Assembly (NCBI GenBank): GCA_947359465.1
Contig: OX375878.1
Coordinates: 91,424,377-91,488,376, forward strand
Source of the DNA: Metellina segmentata
Lineage: Eukaryota; Arthropoda; Arachnida; Araneae; Tetragnathidae
Length of the DNA stretch: 64,000 nucleotides
Reading direction: 5' to 3'
Of the stretch, positions 1-11,214 are shown in pieces (position 1 is the stretch's first letter; every line of letters begins with the position of its first letter). A program made the translations under genes and the position numbers. Under the pieces are notes generated by a model. It was given only the letters and a program-made list of their open reading frames with translations. It made no database searches and was not told the origin of the DNA.

Positions 1-106
1 ACGAATTCCCATTTGGTTTGCTAAGCAAACCAACACATAGGGTAACACCGTTATGGCTGTTATGCAATAGGCTGCGAATTCCCATTAGGTTTGCGAAGTA
101 AAGACG
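1..106 (+). repeat. Helitron-like repeat fragment with palindromes
   Basis: The window opens in a repeat whose text recurs at 59400-59475 on the same strand and, inverted, at 58345-58460. It holds a short perfect palindrome (TTGGTTTGC, TAA spacer, GCAAACCAA) at 14-34 and a second weaker one near 90. It is cut at about 106 by a SINE on the minus strand. The class (non-autonomous Helitron) is inferred from the complete relatives further on. Confidence 0.45.
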
Positions 107-372
107 GTACGCGATCTATCCCGAATGAAAATATCCGAGGACGGCACTTCGTAGCTTTGAACCACGGTTAAATGACGAGGTCAACACCTGATCTGGCACC
201 CCACTGTGCAAACTTTCACACGCTAACGTGGGAACATTTACCGCAAAGGTCACGACAGATTTAACAGGCAACAACCTCCCTTAGTATACGACGGTCTTTG
301 GTTGGACCGAATTTCGAACTCGCAATCCTCCGGTTACTAATCCCCGACTCTACCATCTAGGCTACCGCAGTA
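107..372 (-). mobile_element. tRNA-derived SINE, type B head, degraded
   Basis: Read on the minus strand this has a tRNA-like head with a box A-like stretch (about 350-372) and a box B-like GAGTTCGAAATTCGG (about 315-330). The body shared by all SINEs in this window follows: the AAATCTGTCGTGACC segment, then the CATCTGACC and CCGGACCGTC segments. The 3' tail is missing. Type B differs from type A (521-850) only in the head and the first ~30 bases of body. Confidence 0.7.
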
Positions 373-520
373 CTCATGAGTTTTTAAAGTGTGTAGTAAG
401 TGTGTAGTAGTGTGTAAAGTGTTTGTGTGTGCTCTATTTTCACGGAGTATGAAGAATGGGATAAGTTTCCATGTTGACCTCGTCATCTGACCTTTGTTCA
501 AAGTTATTATCTAATCTTTC

Positions 521-850
521 GCCGACTAACCGGTATAGTGGTTAAGGTGTTAGCCTCTAAATCGGAAGGTTCCTGGTTCGAATCCGGGTCCGGGCATGGA
601 TGTTTGTGAGCGTATGGTGTAGAGGCGGCTGGTGCACCTTAAATCTGTCGTGACCGAAAGTCCTTACGTTGGATTGGGGTGGAAGTTTGGAGAGTGGGGT
701 GCCAGCTCAGGTGTTGCTTCGTCATCTGACCGTGGTTCAAAATTACGAGGTGTTGTCCTCGGATCTTTCCCCGGACTGATCCCGGACCGTCGGCAATAGC
801 CCGTTGTGTTGCTCCAGTATGACGTTAACTAAATTTCCATTACTATTACC
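521..850 (+). mobile_element. SINE type A, full length, with target-site duplication
   Basis: Full-length 330-bp copy. The head starts GCCGACTAACCGG and carries a box A-like TATAGTGGTTAAGG and an exact RNA polymerase III box B consensus GGTTCGAATCC at 575-585. The tail ends in an ATTACC-type repeat. It is flanked by an 11-bp duplication, TCTAATCTTTC (510-520) and TCTAAGCTTTC (851-861), with one mismatch, which fixes both ends. SINEs of this kind are non-coding and move with LINE-encoded enzymes. The small minus-strand reading frame inside it is not a gene. Confidence 0.92.
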
Positions 851-1083
851 TCTAAGCTTTCCTTTCGATATTGCTTCCGTACCGTTGCCCTGTGTGCTGT
901 TTTGATGCGACAAAAATTTAAAAGACAACTATTTACCAAATTTAACTAAATAAAATCCTCAAAATTCTTAATAGTGTGTTGCTCCATTGTGTCATTAATG
1001 AAAAATACCAAAAAATACTATTCCTCAAAATTCTTTCCTACATTACAAGGAATTTGTTTTAGGTTTCTTATATCTGTCAAATT

Positions 1084-1145
1084 CTTGGAGGATTGATCCC
1101 GGACCACCGTTAATAGTCCTTCTGTTGCTGCAGTATGACATTAAC
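1084..1145 (+). repeat. SINE 3'-end fragment
   Basis: Matches only the last ~60 bases of the SINE body (GATCCCGGACC ... GTTGCTGCAGTATGACATTAACT). There is no head and no visible duplication. It is an old, truncated remnant. Confidence 0.55.
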
Positions 1146-1307
1146 TCAAATATCTACCTACCTAATTTTTGATAAATAGTTTTTGTTTACCCATGGATAC
1201 TTTTCATTGAAAACTATAAAGGTTAGTTGGGTTTTATGGCACAAGGCGATGTTTGGTCATGCTTTGCCAAAGATAAGGTTGATTAGTAGTTCAATTAACG
1301 GTTAAAT

Positions 1308-1462
1308 TGGGAGCAACAAAATGAACTGTTGACCATGGTCCGGGATCAACCCCGATGAGAAAGATAACGCCCCTTAACTTTGAGATGATAAGGTCAACAC
1401 CTGACTTTCCACTCTGCAAATGCCTGCACCACGTCAACGTGAACACGCCAAAGTTAAGACAG
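1308..1462 (-). repeat. SINE body fragment, old
   Basis: Reverse complement of the SINE body, with many substitutions, from the GAGCAACA end segment to the CGTGGTGCAGG segment. The head is missing. Confidence 0.6.
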
Positions 1463-1510
1463 TTAACATTTGGAAAAAGAAAAAACTCGAATGTAATTTA
1501 AGCTTGATTA

Positions 1511-1704
1511 ATGGTAATGGTAATGGTAATTTTAGTTAACGTCGTACTAGAGCAATACAACGGGCTATTGACGACGGTCCGGGATCAGTCCCTTAAGGGA
1601 AAGGACCGAGGACAACACCTCGTAATTTTGAACCACGGTCAGATGACGAAGCAACACCTGAACTGGCACCCCACTCTCCAAACTTCCACGCCAACCCAAC
1701 GTGA
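1511..1704 (-). mobile_element. SINE, 5'-truncated, young
   Basis: Very close to the 3' half of the type A consensus, with a (TAATGG)n-type tail at 1511-1530. It stops inside the body at about 1704, as expected of incomplete reverse transcription. The flanks AATTTAAGCTTGATTAA and AATTAAGTGTGATTAA resemble a target-site duplication of about 16 bp with small differences. Confidence 0.8.
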
Positions 1705-1822
1705 ATTAAGTGTGATTAAAATTGTGCAATAAAATCTTGTCTTTTGTTAATATAATCTGGCAACTATATATTTTTTTTAAACAGAATGGCAACCATCTAC
1801 AAGTAAACAGAAACAAATCCCG

Positions 1823-1836
1823 GATGCTATGGCAAC
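1823..1836 (+). promoter_or_regulatory. Candidate RFX X-box upstream of IFT25
   Basis: GATGCTATGGCAAC differs at one position from the 14-mer GTTGCTATGGCAAC, which fits the RYYNYY-N2-RRNRAC consensus bound by RFX factors in front of ciliary genes. It ends 59 bases before the IFT25 start codon. Two further GGCAAC half-sites lie at 1759-1764 and 1788-1793. A splice-acceptor-like TTTTTTTTAAACAG just before 1785 means this stretch could instead be a 5' UTR exon, so the regulatory role is an inference. Confidence 0.45.
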
Positions 1837-1895
1837 GCAAAAGGAATTATTTACGATAAATGCTTAGTGAGATTCTTTTAATATTGTAAAAAATT

Positions 1896-4800
1896 ATGGA
1901 TTTATCATCTCCATCCAGTGGTTCCCAAGTCGTGATGGCTTCATCCAATGATTCCAGATTTCCAGTAACGAACATTTTAGACGGGTAATATCAAACCGAA
2001 ATAAATAAGACGATGTAAAAAAACTCCTTATCTGATATTCTTGAACTGAACAATTTGTTCACTGATTGAATTTAGAAGCTGTCGTTTTCTAAATTATACT
2101 TTGAGAATTGGGCTTTCAGACACATTTCACAAGTAGAGAATAGCAACACATTTATGTTCAACTGAATGCAAGTGCGAAAATAAGAATACTGTTGATTAAG
2201 TTTTCTCATAAAAATCCTAGTCCTTCATATTTCCAAACCAATTTTAAAACTTAACTAATCCTTCCTCAATTCAAAAGCGAATCAACAACTCACCACTTAA
2301 AAGTTATTGATTTATAATTTTTCAACTGCTGCATATTAAACGTAACGCGACTGACAGTGAAACTGTATTATCAGAGTGTATCTTACTGTTACATTGAATT
2401 TTTTTTTATCCGTCCACATCATAAGCACCTGCTTTCCCATGGGCCTCATATATTTCAGTGTCAATTATTTTAAATTCTTGCTTTTGCACACTGTTTTCTT
2501 GATCAATTGTTTTTCCAACTACTTATCCTGTAAATACAGTTCGAATATCCTCTCTTGACCATGAAAAAATTACTTATTCTACCATATGTTTAACTGATAG
2601 CTGAGCTTCTAAAAGTATTTGTATATGTGTTACTCAATTCAAAATAAATTGCTAATAATGCAAATCATTAAATTTGGTGATTATATGTAAAATATTAAAT
2701 AAATACATTATAAGAACTCATTTGTACGCAATCAAGTCTTTTACAATATAAAAGACTGATTTTATTACTTTTAGAAAGATGGACACCTTTTGGGCTACAA
2801 CAGGACTCTATCCACAGACTTTTGTAGTAGCTTTATCGGAAGCTGCTGATGTGAAAACAATAACTATCCGTTCATATAATGGTAAGGCTACTTTTCATGT
2901 GAATTCTCTTTACTCCTAATTCCCTATTTTTGTATAGACAACATTTTTATTATAAAACATAACGAAATTAAAAACATATTATTGTATATATTTGATATAC
3001 TTTACATAAATCCAAAGAAATAGAGATGTATCTCACTCTTCATAAATATTAAATTGAATTTTACGTAGATTTTAAGTTTCTGTGGCAGCGTTAATTTAAT
3101 TCATAACCAGTGGTCCAGGGGACACCTTCAAACAGGCCACTTTGACAATTTATGATTTTCCTGTGCCACATATGAAAGAACATTAAAAATAAAATGCATT
3201 TCATTCACTCATATAATTAAATTATCCTCGTTTGCTTTTCTATTTGTAATTTTCTTAAGTCTGCTGGAAGGGTCACTGCTAGTTGAGTCATCTGTTTTCT
3301 TCTAAAAAATTTCCTCGATTAATTTCAAAAATAGATAATAAATTCAGAATAGAATGAATATTTATAGCAGTAAAAGAAAACACCTTCTGATCTTGTTCCT
3401 TGTTTGTTTCCAAAATAAAATATAGCTTTTATATTCTTAAGTAATAATGCTTGTTTGCACCAATATAGTAATAGAAATGACAAATGGAAGATTGTTTGTT
3501 TGAATATCTGTTACCTATGCTAGATAATTTGATGGTGTTTCTTTGGCCATTTCTTTTTCTCTTCTACGTATCTGCTTTTCTTTTAATTTTTGGCATGGCT
3601 TTAAATGCAACTACAGGCCACAAAAAATAACTTGCCAAATATAGGACCTATTGGGCCGTAGGTAGGCCAGCCCTCCCTTACAATGTGTTTCCTTCAATAT
3701 CATGTGATCAATCAAATTGAATTGCATAACAAATTCATGTCTTTTCAGTCAATTAGGTAGTGTTTAAAAACTTCATAAATTTTTTTCTCCTTTTGTGAAG
3801 TGAGGAATTAGTAAGTGGTATGTCAACCCTGTTAACACATCTGTTTTGTAATCATGAAAAAATTTGGGCTATGAAAGGTTTGCCTAGATGATAATAAATA
3901 TGTTGGCGAAATAAAGATTACAGATTGAAGTGGAAAATGAGTTTAATGATTATGATTACTGCAATGATAAATTGGTGTTGAAGGTTCCAGTTACATAGAG
4001 AACTGGTATGTTTTAATAAAAATTCTATTAAATTTGTCTAACTTAAAAAAAGAAAGATTTGTATTGTATGTTACATAAAACCCCTATTTGTTTGAAATGT
4101 ACCTCTAAAATAAATTATTAGTGTTCTTGGAAATTTTGAATAGGTATTTTGCATTGTTTTGTTATCAATTATGTTACTATTTTCTTTCAAATAATACTTT
4201 TTCACAAATGAAGTCTGTGCAAGCTAAGTATAAATGGAAAGTAGAAGCGTTTTCGCATAACTGAATGCAAGTTCTTTTTTTTTTTTCTTGGCACAATTTT
4301 TTTCTCAAAAACTAGTTTTTAATTATTATATTTAATAAATAACTAAGAGGAATTATATTACATTTTTATCTTTAAACAATAGACAACATAGATAAACTCC
4401 TTAGACAATGAGTAACACAGATAAATAATCTTAGACAATTTTTATAATAGACATATGATGTAAAGATATTCAGAGGACCCTACAACACTATTTAAATCCA
4501 AATTTTCATATCACCAATTACAAGCTAAAATAGTGTTACATTACCACATTAAAGATTATCTAAAATATAAATATATGCTGACAGTAAATTTTATTAATGT
4601 GGACAATTTTATTTTAAGTCAAAGATCTCAGAATAGAGAAATCTATCAAAGATGATCCTGTGGAATTTGAAGATGTTTTAGAAACAGGTAAAATATATTT
4701 TGAGTTTAACTATTATGCTTAAAAAAAATTGTATAAACAGCATAATATATACACTGTTTAATTTCTAATCCTTAATGCTATTGATATACAACAAAATATT

Positions 4801-7800
4801 CCATTTGTTTTTAATTTTCTTTGTTAAACCAATTAACATCAAAGAAGGAATCACTTCTCTGATAGAAAAATCTATGATGCCCAATTGTTCACTCTATTTT
4901 TACTTTTAATGTTATTTGGCTAAGACAAATTTTTAGGTATTAAACCAGAGAACACCATCCATACAAAATTTTAAAATTCAGCTGCAACAAAAACATTATG
5001 AAATTCAATTATAATGCAGCTAGAAGTCAGAGCTTAAGAATTCAAACATTACTAAGTAGTTTCAACCAAAATAATAACCAATACACAAATATCAATCATT
5101 GATAATTAGCTTTCAGATTAATTACACAAGTGGAAAATTTTATTGTTAGTAAAAGTTCAATTCCCTTTGCAATGTGAAGACTATTACAATGTGAATAATA
5201 TAAAACAGCACTCTTTGGAGTCATTTGCTGCAACCATGCTATATTGCTTTTTTGTGGTCATTCATATTTCACTTATCACCCTCTAAAACTGATCATGTAA
5301 AACAAAATCAGGATTAAATGAGATTTGGATCATGTGATGCCTGTCATCCTTGCTTGGATATAAAAAAATTGTACCAGCATAGAAAATGCAAATGGTCTAA
5401 ACGATATCTACAATTTTACTATGGTTAAATGTGATGCAGGTCAGTTTTTTAGATTTATTTTGATATTTTTAATAAACAAGCTTTAAAAATTGACTGAGAT
5501 ATAGGATTCAGCATCAAAGGGAAATGTGCTTCAGTACTCCTTTCCTATGCCACTCTCTTTTTATTTAGTTTGTTAGTAGTAACTCTATTGTTAAAGTCTT
5601 TGAAACGAATTGTGTATCTTAAAAAGTTGATATTAACAATAGACACAAATATTTAAAACGAAATCCAAAAAATGTCGAAAAAAATATAATTAAACTACAA
5701 AATTTAATAGTTCTTTATTTTAAAATATTTACTTCATCTTTGTTGTCTATAACTTAAAATTTACCACCAAATATCAGAATTGAGAACATGAGTATTCATT
5801 TTGGCAGCAAATAAATTAAATAGGATTTTGACAATATTGCTATTTAAATTATGAAAGATGAGTAATCTTTTTGTAAAAATAGGAAATCTTTAAGACAGGA
5901 AATCTTATAGAATCTTTTTTATTCTAAGAAAAAACCTGTCAGCTCTACAGGAGATTCCAAAATCCCTGATAAACTTTAAGGAGTGGTGGGATGCATCAAA
6001 ATTAACACTTTTGTGTCAAAGAACATATGTCCAGAACTTTGTGCATAGACTATACAACAGGAATTGGTCAGAAAGTAAAACAAAAATTTTATTTACTTCA
6101 TTTTACAATAGTTGCTCAAAGGAATGACTGCCAGCAGTAATATATGCCTAACATTGACGTATTGATTGTTGTACATTTTTATAGATACTAGGTATTTCAC
6201 AATTATTGTATTTGCAGCAGCAACAGAAACTTGAGGTCCTCATTGGAGTATATGGGAGTCTTGTACACAAGACTCTTCAGGTATTCCAATCGAAAAAAAT
6301 CAAAATGGATGATCGTGATGGACAAGCAACAGGTTCAACCCTGCCCATTGACACCCAAAAGTTGCATTCAAATAATTACACACATAGCTGGCATGGTGAA
6401 ATCACATTCAATGTCAAAAGACAGGAATATCGTTTGTTAGTTCCGACGTCTTCCAGAAATACGTAATAAATCCATCCATTGAGTTGTACTGGTGGCTGAT
6501 ATAGCCATTGATGATGCCGAACCAAACACTGACAGAATCATGCTGGTAATCATAGTTGCTGTCTAAACATGAGCTTTATGAACATTAAACTCCCTTCCCT
6601 CCTGCATATATCCTAGCTCGACTATAGAAACCAATGGGGAGGGGGGTGAATTCATGCTGAGGATAATCCTCAGGTTTCAATGTCTGGAGTTGTAAATAGA
6701 AGTGATGTAATTGCTACTCGTGTAAAACCCTCAATACGATGAATTGGTCCACATCTGGGCTATTTGTAATAACGTGCGATTATGTTCACAATTCTCTCAA
6801 TCTCCCATTTCTAGAATGCTTGAATTTCTCGTCCAACCTATGACACCAAGGTGATGCAGTTGAGTCAACAGGGACAACCAAGGTGATGCCTGTTGACATG
6901 AAATGTTGTCTTCACATATTTGACAATGTGGGACTTGTCTATTGTGGAAACCTTTATGGTACAAACTTTGAGGCTCTTCCGTTTTCCATTGTCGCCCCAT
7001 ATGTTGGATGCATGTCAGTCATCCTGGAATTCATGTAATACTAAATCGTATGTGAAATCTACATTTAGAATGACAAAGTTAAAAAAAGTACTGGCAAATA
7101 AATGTCCCAAACAGCACCCTCTAGCACAAGCATGTTAAACTCAAATGTTAATGTGGGCCAAATAAACAAGGTCTTAGTTTATGTGGACCACACAAAAACA
7201 AAAACTTCCCATTTTTATAGAAATGTTAAAGTTTTTTCGAAAACACAGTTTAAAAAAAGAACATGGACAAAGGTAAAATTAATGTTTTCTTCCTGACACT
7301 TGGCATCTCTTCTTTGCTACCATCTTTCCTACTTTGGGGATCTTATTCGCAGTGATAACTTTCAAAACTGATCCAAGGTGAATATCAGTAACTCTGGATC
7401 TGACAGGAGACTTATTTCATTTAATGAGTGAAAGTAATTGCTCGCACCAATAACTACTTCCAAACATGGAAGTAATCTTTTTGCGAATTTTCGAGTGTTT
7501 TCAAATCTGACTGGCATATATTTTAAAATTCAGGCGGCACACCAAGCAAGGCAGTAGAAGACTAATAGCATGATAGGTACTATTTTATTTTCAGTTGCTA
7601 GGAAATGGTATGTCAATGCAACATAATTAGTAATCGGTTATTGGCGAATCTTGTAGTTGGTTAATACAAAATGTAAAAATTTAAGCTACAAAATTTTATT
7701 AAAATATTTGGTACATACTGATATGTTGTCTGGGCCGCAAAGATATTAATTGCAGGCCGCATGCAGCCCTCGAGTTTGACATGCTTGCCCTAGCAGCTAT

Positions 7801-8149
7801 GCACAACAGTTACAGACATTCTTTGGCAAAAAATATTTTTGATGCATCCGATATCCTTTAAAATTAAGTTAGAGAATTTGGAATCACCCAGCCTACTGAA
7901 ATTGCAATCTGATATAGAATCTTAAACAGCATTGTTAAATTTTGTATTTGCTTGCTTTTAGCATGTGATATTAAATTATTTAGCATGTACAACTATTCTT
8001 TAGGTCTTGAATTATCTGAAGGAACGCCCCAACAAAAAACATTTTCACCTGCATTGTGTGAAGCAAGGTACCTTAAATTTATAATCAAATCAGGATATGA
8101 TCACTTTTGTGCTGTTTACAAAGTCATGATAAATGGTAGTGCTTTATGA
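1896..8149 (+). CDS. IFT25: Intraflagellar transport protein 25 (HSPB11 homologue)
   Basis: Four coding exons: 1896-1984, 2775-2881, 4619-4687 and 8004-8149. All introns are GT/AG and the phases agree (2, 1, 1), giving 136 aa; the human protein is 144 aa. The product is a small beta-sandwich of the discoidin (F5/8 type C) fold. In other animals it binds IFT27 as a peripheral pair of the IFT-B complex and moves cargo in cilia and flagella. Family landmarks visible are NILDG and TFWATTG in exons 1-2, LRIEKS in exon 3, and RYLKFIIKSGYDHF in exon 4, which match the conserved IDG, TFWTTTG, LKIEKS and RFIIVSAFDHF stretches. The start at 1896 is chosen because it gives the family's usual N-terminus directly before the SGSQVVMASSN segment. 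The last intron (3.3 kb) carries old repeats. The gene converges on DPH2. I am confident of the identity. Confidence 0.94.
4688..8003 (+). other. IFT25 intron 3 with unclassified repeat relics
   Basis: Between exons 3 and 4. The block at about 6200-7300 has higher GC and short open frames in several phases and looks like a decayed insertion; I cannot assign a family. At 7745-7795 a GGCCGC-rich stretch followed by TTTGACATGC resembles a common motif near hAT transposon ends. Nothing else of note was seen. Confidence 0.35.
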
Positions 8150-8271
8150 TTTTTGTATACAGAGTTTTTTGTGTGAATGAAAGTTTACTGATATGAGTAA
8201 ACCTTTTGATTACAATACTTAAGTTGGTCATACTCTGCCTTTGTGGAAAATTAACAGCTAGTCAATATACA

Positions 8272-8286
8272 AATAAAGTTTTTATT
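8272..8286. terminator. Back-to-back poly(A) signals between IFT25 and DPH2
   Basis: AATAAA (8272-8277, plus strand) lies 123 bases after the IFT25 stop. Three bases later TTTATT (8281-8286) reads AATAAA on the minus strand, 242 bases after the DPH2 stop. Together they form a near-perfect palindrome. DPH2 has alternatives: another minus-strand AATAAA at 8300-8305 and ATTAAA motifs near 8493-8505. Confidence 0.55.
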
Positions 8287-8527
8287 TGATTGCTTTATAT
8301 TTATTTTTAAAGGATAGATTGATTTGTGAAGTAAAGGTCAAGAACTCATTAAAAGCAGATATGAAATCTTTCTAAACAAATGAGCAGTAGTGTGAATTTA
8401 AATTTTCAATTATGGCTGAAAGAAATGGGAACTTCAAAAAGTAACAGGGCTCCAAGGATAAAAAAGAACACATTACGCTTAATATATAACAATTTAATAT
8501 TTAATAAAATGTTTGTAATTAAAAACA

Positions 8528-11172
8528 TTAGATGTTCTCGTCTGTTCTTTCATTCTCGTATTGTGAAGCTATTCCTCTGAGACCTTCTTCAACTATGCAA
8601 ACAGGAGTTTCCCCTAAATTCTGTTCCAAGCCTTGCCAACTTCTTTGGGCCAGAAATTCACCTAAAATTAATTTTCAAATAAATAAGAGTACGTGAATAT
8701 ACACTGGTTTTCATAGAGGAACATGCCGTCATAAGTTTTGAAATCAAAACTTTTCAGGTAGGAGAGGAGGAGGTCTTTGGAGCTTTTCAAAAAGTTTGGT
8801 ATGCATATTTTTAACCAAATAATGTTAAAATCTTATAACCAAACAAATTGGACAGAGGTTTTAATAGTAAAACAGTTAAAATATGCACGAATTAAGGCAC
8901 ATTACAGACAAAGCTACCCAACATTAGTACATGTGTAAAAGCACAACAGTATAAAACTTAATTTGTTGGTGGTTAATTCATTACAAACTTAAGAAATGAC
9001 TAAAAAAAATTGTAGATTTTTGTTATAACAGTTACCTAGTAAAATTACTATTACCATCTGACCATGAGTAAGGTGGACCTAATAAGCGTCATCAAAGCAC
9101 AATGAGTCATGCCATTAAGACACTTATTGAAAATGTTTGCTTCTTCCATTTTTATATATTTTCTTCCTCAGAGAGAACAAATGATGCAAAGAAAGGCAGT
9201 AGAAATGGTTGCCTTGAATTTTTAAATGATGTTCATATATGAGTTAAATTAAAATTGTGATGTCGAATTATTAGTTTTATTCATTGGGTCAATGACATCA
9301 GTTTTTATTGGCGGCAGGACATAATTCCTTATGTGGTCCAAAGTCTGAAACCAATTCAAAACCATATAATTCTATAGTTGGGAATTCTTAGAGAATCACA
9401 CCTCCAGTAACATCATATAGAACTTGCCATTGATCAGTGTCATAAAGAAACAAGTATAGTGGAGGTATTGGGGTTATCTCAGTGAATACCATCCTATGTA
9501 TGCTCCTACACAACTGAAATGAATAATCGTATGCTGAAACAAATTAACAAAGAAAATAAAATGCATGGAATTTTTCAAACTGTTGCATAGATATAAATTC
9601 TTGAATTCAATTCATCCTTTTGAAATGCTCTACTATATACAAAAGCCAGACAAAAATTATTATGATCCTAATTTCTATTAAATAACGTTTTTCTATGCAC
9701 AAAAAAATAATGAAAATGGTGGGAGGTCTTCCAATTGCATATTTTGGTTTCAGAGAGAATTAATATTAACTGTGAACTTAAATTGTAATATTAAAACTGA
9801 GCACTTTTAGACAAAAAATTATCATGGCTTAAAAGTTTTCATCTTTTTCACTGTTTTTGTCAAAGTATATGTTAGCAGTAGGTAATGAAATATGCTCCAT
9901 CTAAATTATAATGTTTGAGGTAATCTTTAAAGCAATATAGTATATTATCAAAGAGTTGCCAAATCCATAAGCTAATAAATAACATTCCTTATTGATTACT
10001 TATTTTAAAGAACTCAGTGGGAAGCAATAGCTGTTTATCCCTTCTAATTTGTCTGAAAATTTAGGATATTCTTGGCTTCTGTATTTCTGATTTTGCACAT
10101 GAAAATATTCATAATTATATGCTATTTTCTTTGAAATCTTGTGGCAAGTCAAATGAAAAATAACCTCATTTTTTTATTAAAAGATACATGAGAGCATCTG
10201 CATTCCTATAATTTGTATATTACAACAGGAACTACCTTAATTGACTAGCAGGAAACTCAATGTGTTATTTTCATCTAATTATCTTATAAATAAAAGAACA
10301 AAAAGCATTCAAATCATGCAGGTTTCCATTAAAAATTGTGGACATATTTTTTTTCCCAGAAAAAATCCTGATCTGAATTTACTGATGAGTTTTTAAAATT
10401 GTATTTCAAGTGATTTCACTGCTCTATAAACACTTTCATGCTTTCTAACAACAAATTTAAATGAATCTTGTCACAAAATATACATTGTGTTATGAAAGAT
10501 GTAGCTGAACAGATTCATAAATACTCAGGATACATTAAATAAAAGACTAACCTGCACCCTGAGCATGGATAGTTGAAATCTTCATTTCATCCCTGACAGC
10601 AAGAGCTGTGTCAGAATCACTTTCAGCATCTTCTTCAGTAGGTAAAGTGGCATGACGTATTTTACCAGTGACTAATGAAACATCACTCTCAAAATTTCTC
10701 TCCAGACACAAAGGTACATAGTTAGCTGCACCTGTAATGTTTATAAAGTGGTTTATTGAGAGGTTTTAAACACTACTTTACTTCATCCCATTGCCTGCTC
10801 TATACCTAATTCCTATAAGGTTTTACCCATTTGGATAGGGGTGGTTTTTAAAAAATAGACTAGGGCTAACTTTCAGCCATGAATTTTAGATTGATTTTGT
10901 CAACAAATTTTCATAACATCACTCCAACAAATATTCCAGGAAAGGGTAATATTATTTAAACAAAACACCAAATTACATTTTATAATATACAAGTAAAAAT
11001 ATAGGATAAATGAAAAACTCTCAGCACAGGATGCTCAAAGCCGAGCCATTTCCTTAAAAATTGTAGGAAGGATGGGGAAAAAAGTGAGAAAATCAAAAAA
11101 ATGCTGGTTAGCAAAACATCCAGATTTTGGACAATTCCAGATTTGGGACTTTGTACTGTAATACATTGAAAA

Positions 11173-11214
<42 letters not shown>

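Noticed and set aside
521..600. A tRNA gene at the start of the type A SINE (also at 37398, 45362 and 62619)
   Set aside because: Box A and box B are present but the acceptor stem and anticodon arm do not fold as a tRNA, and the same head begins every copy of a repeat with target-site duplications.
6206..6466. Possible small gene in IFT25 intron 3
   Set aside because: Two overlapping frames, no recognisable domain, and decayed surroundings; more likely a repeat relic, noted as such.
7725..7800. A complete hAT element
   Set aside because: Only a GGCCGC-type motif is recognisable; no paired termini or 8-bp duplication could be found.
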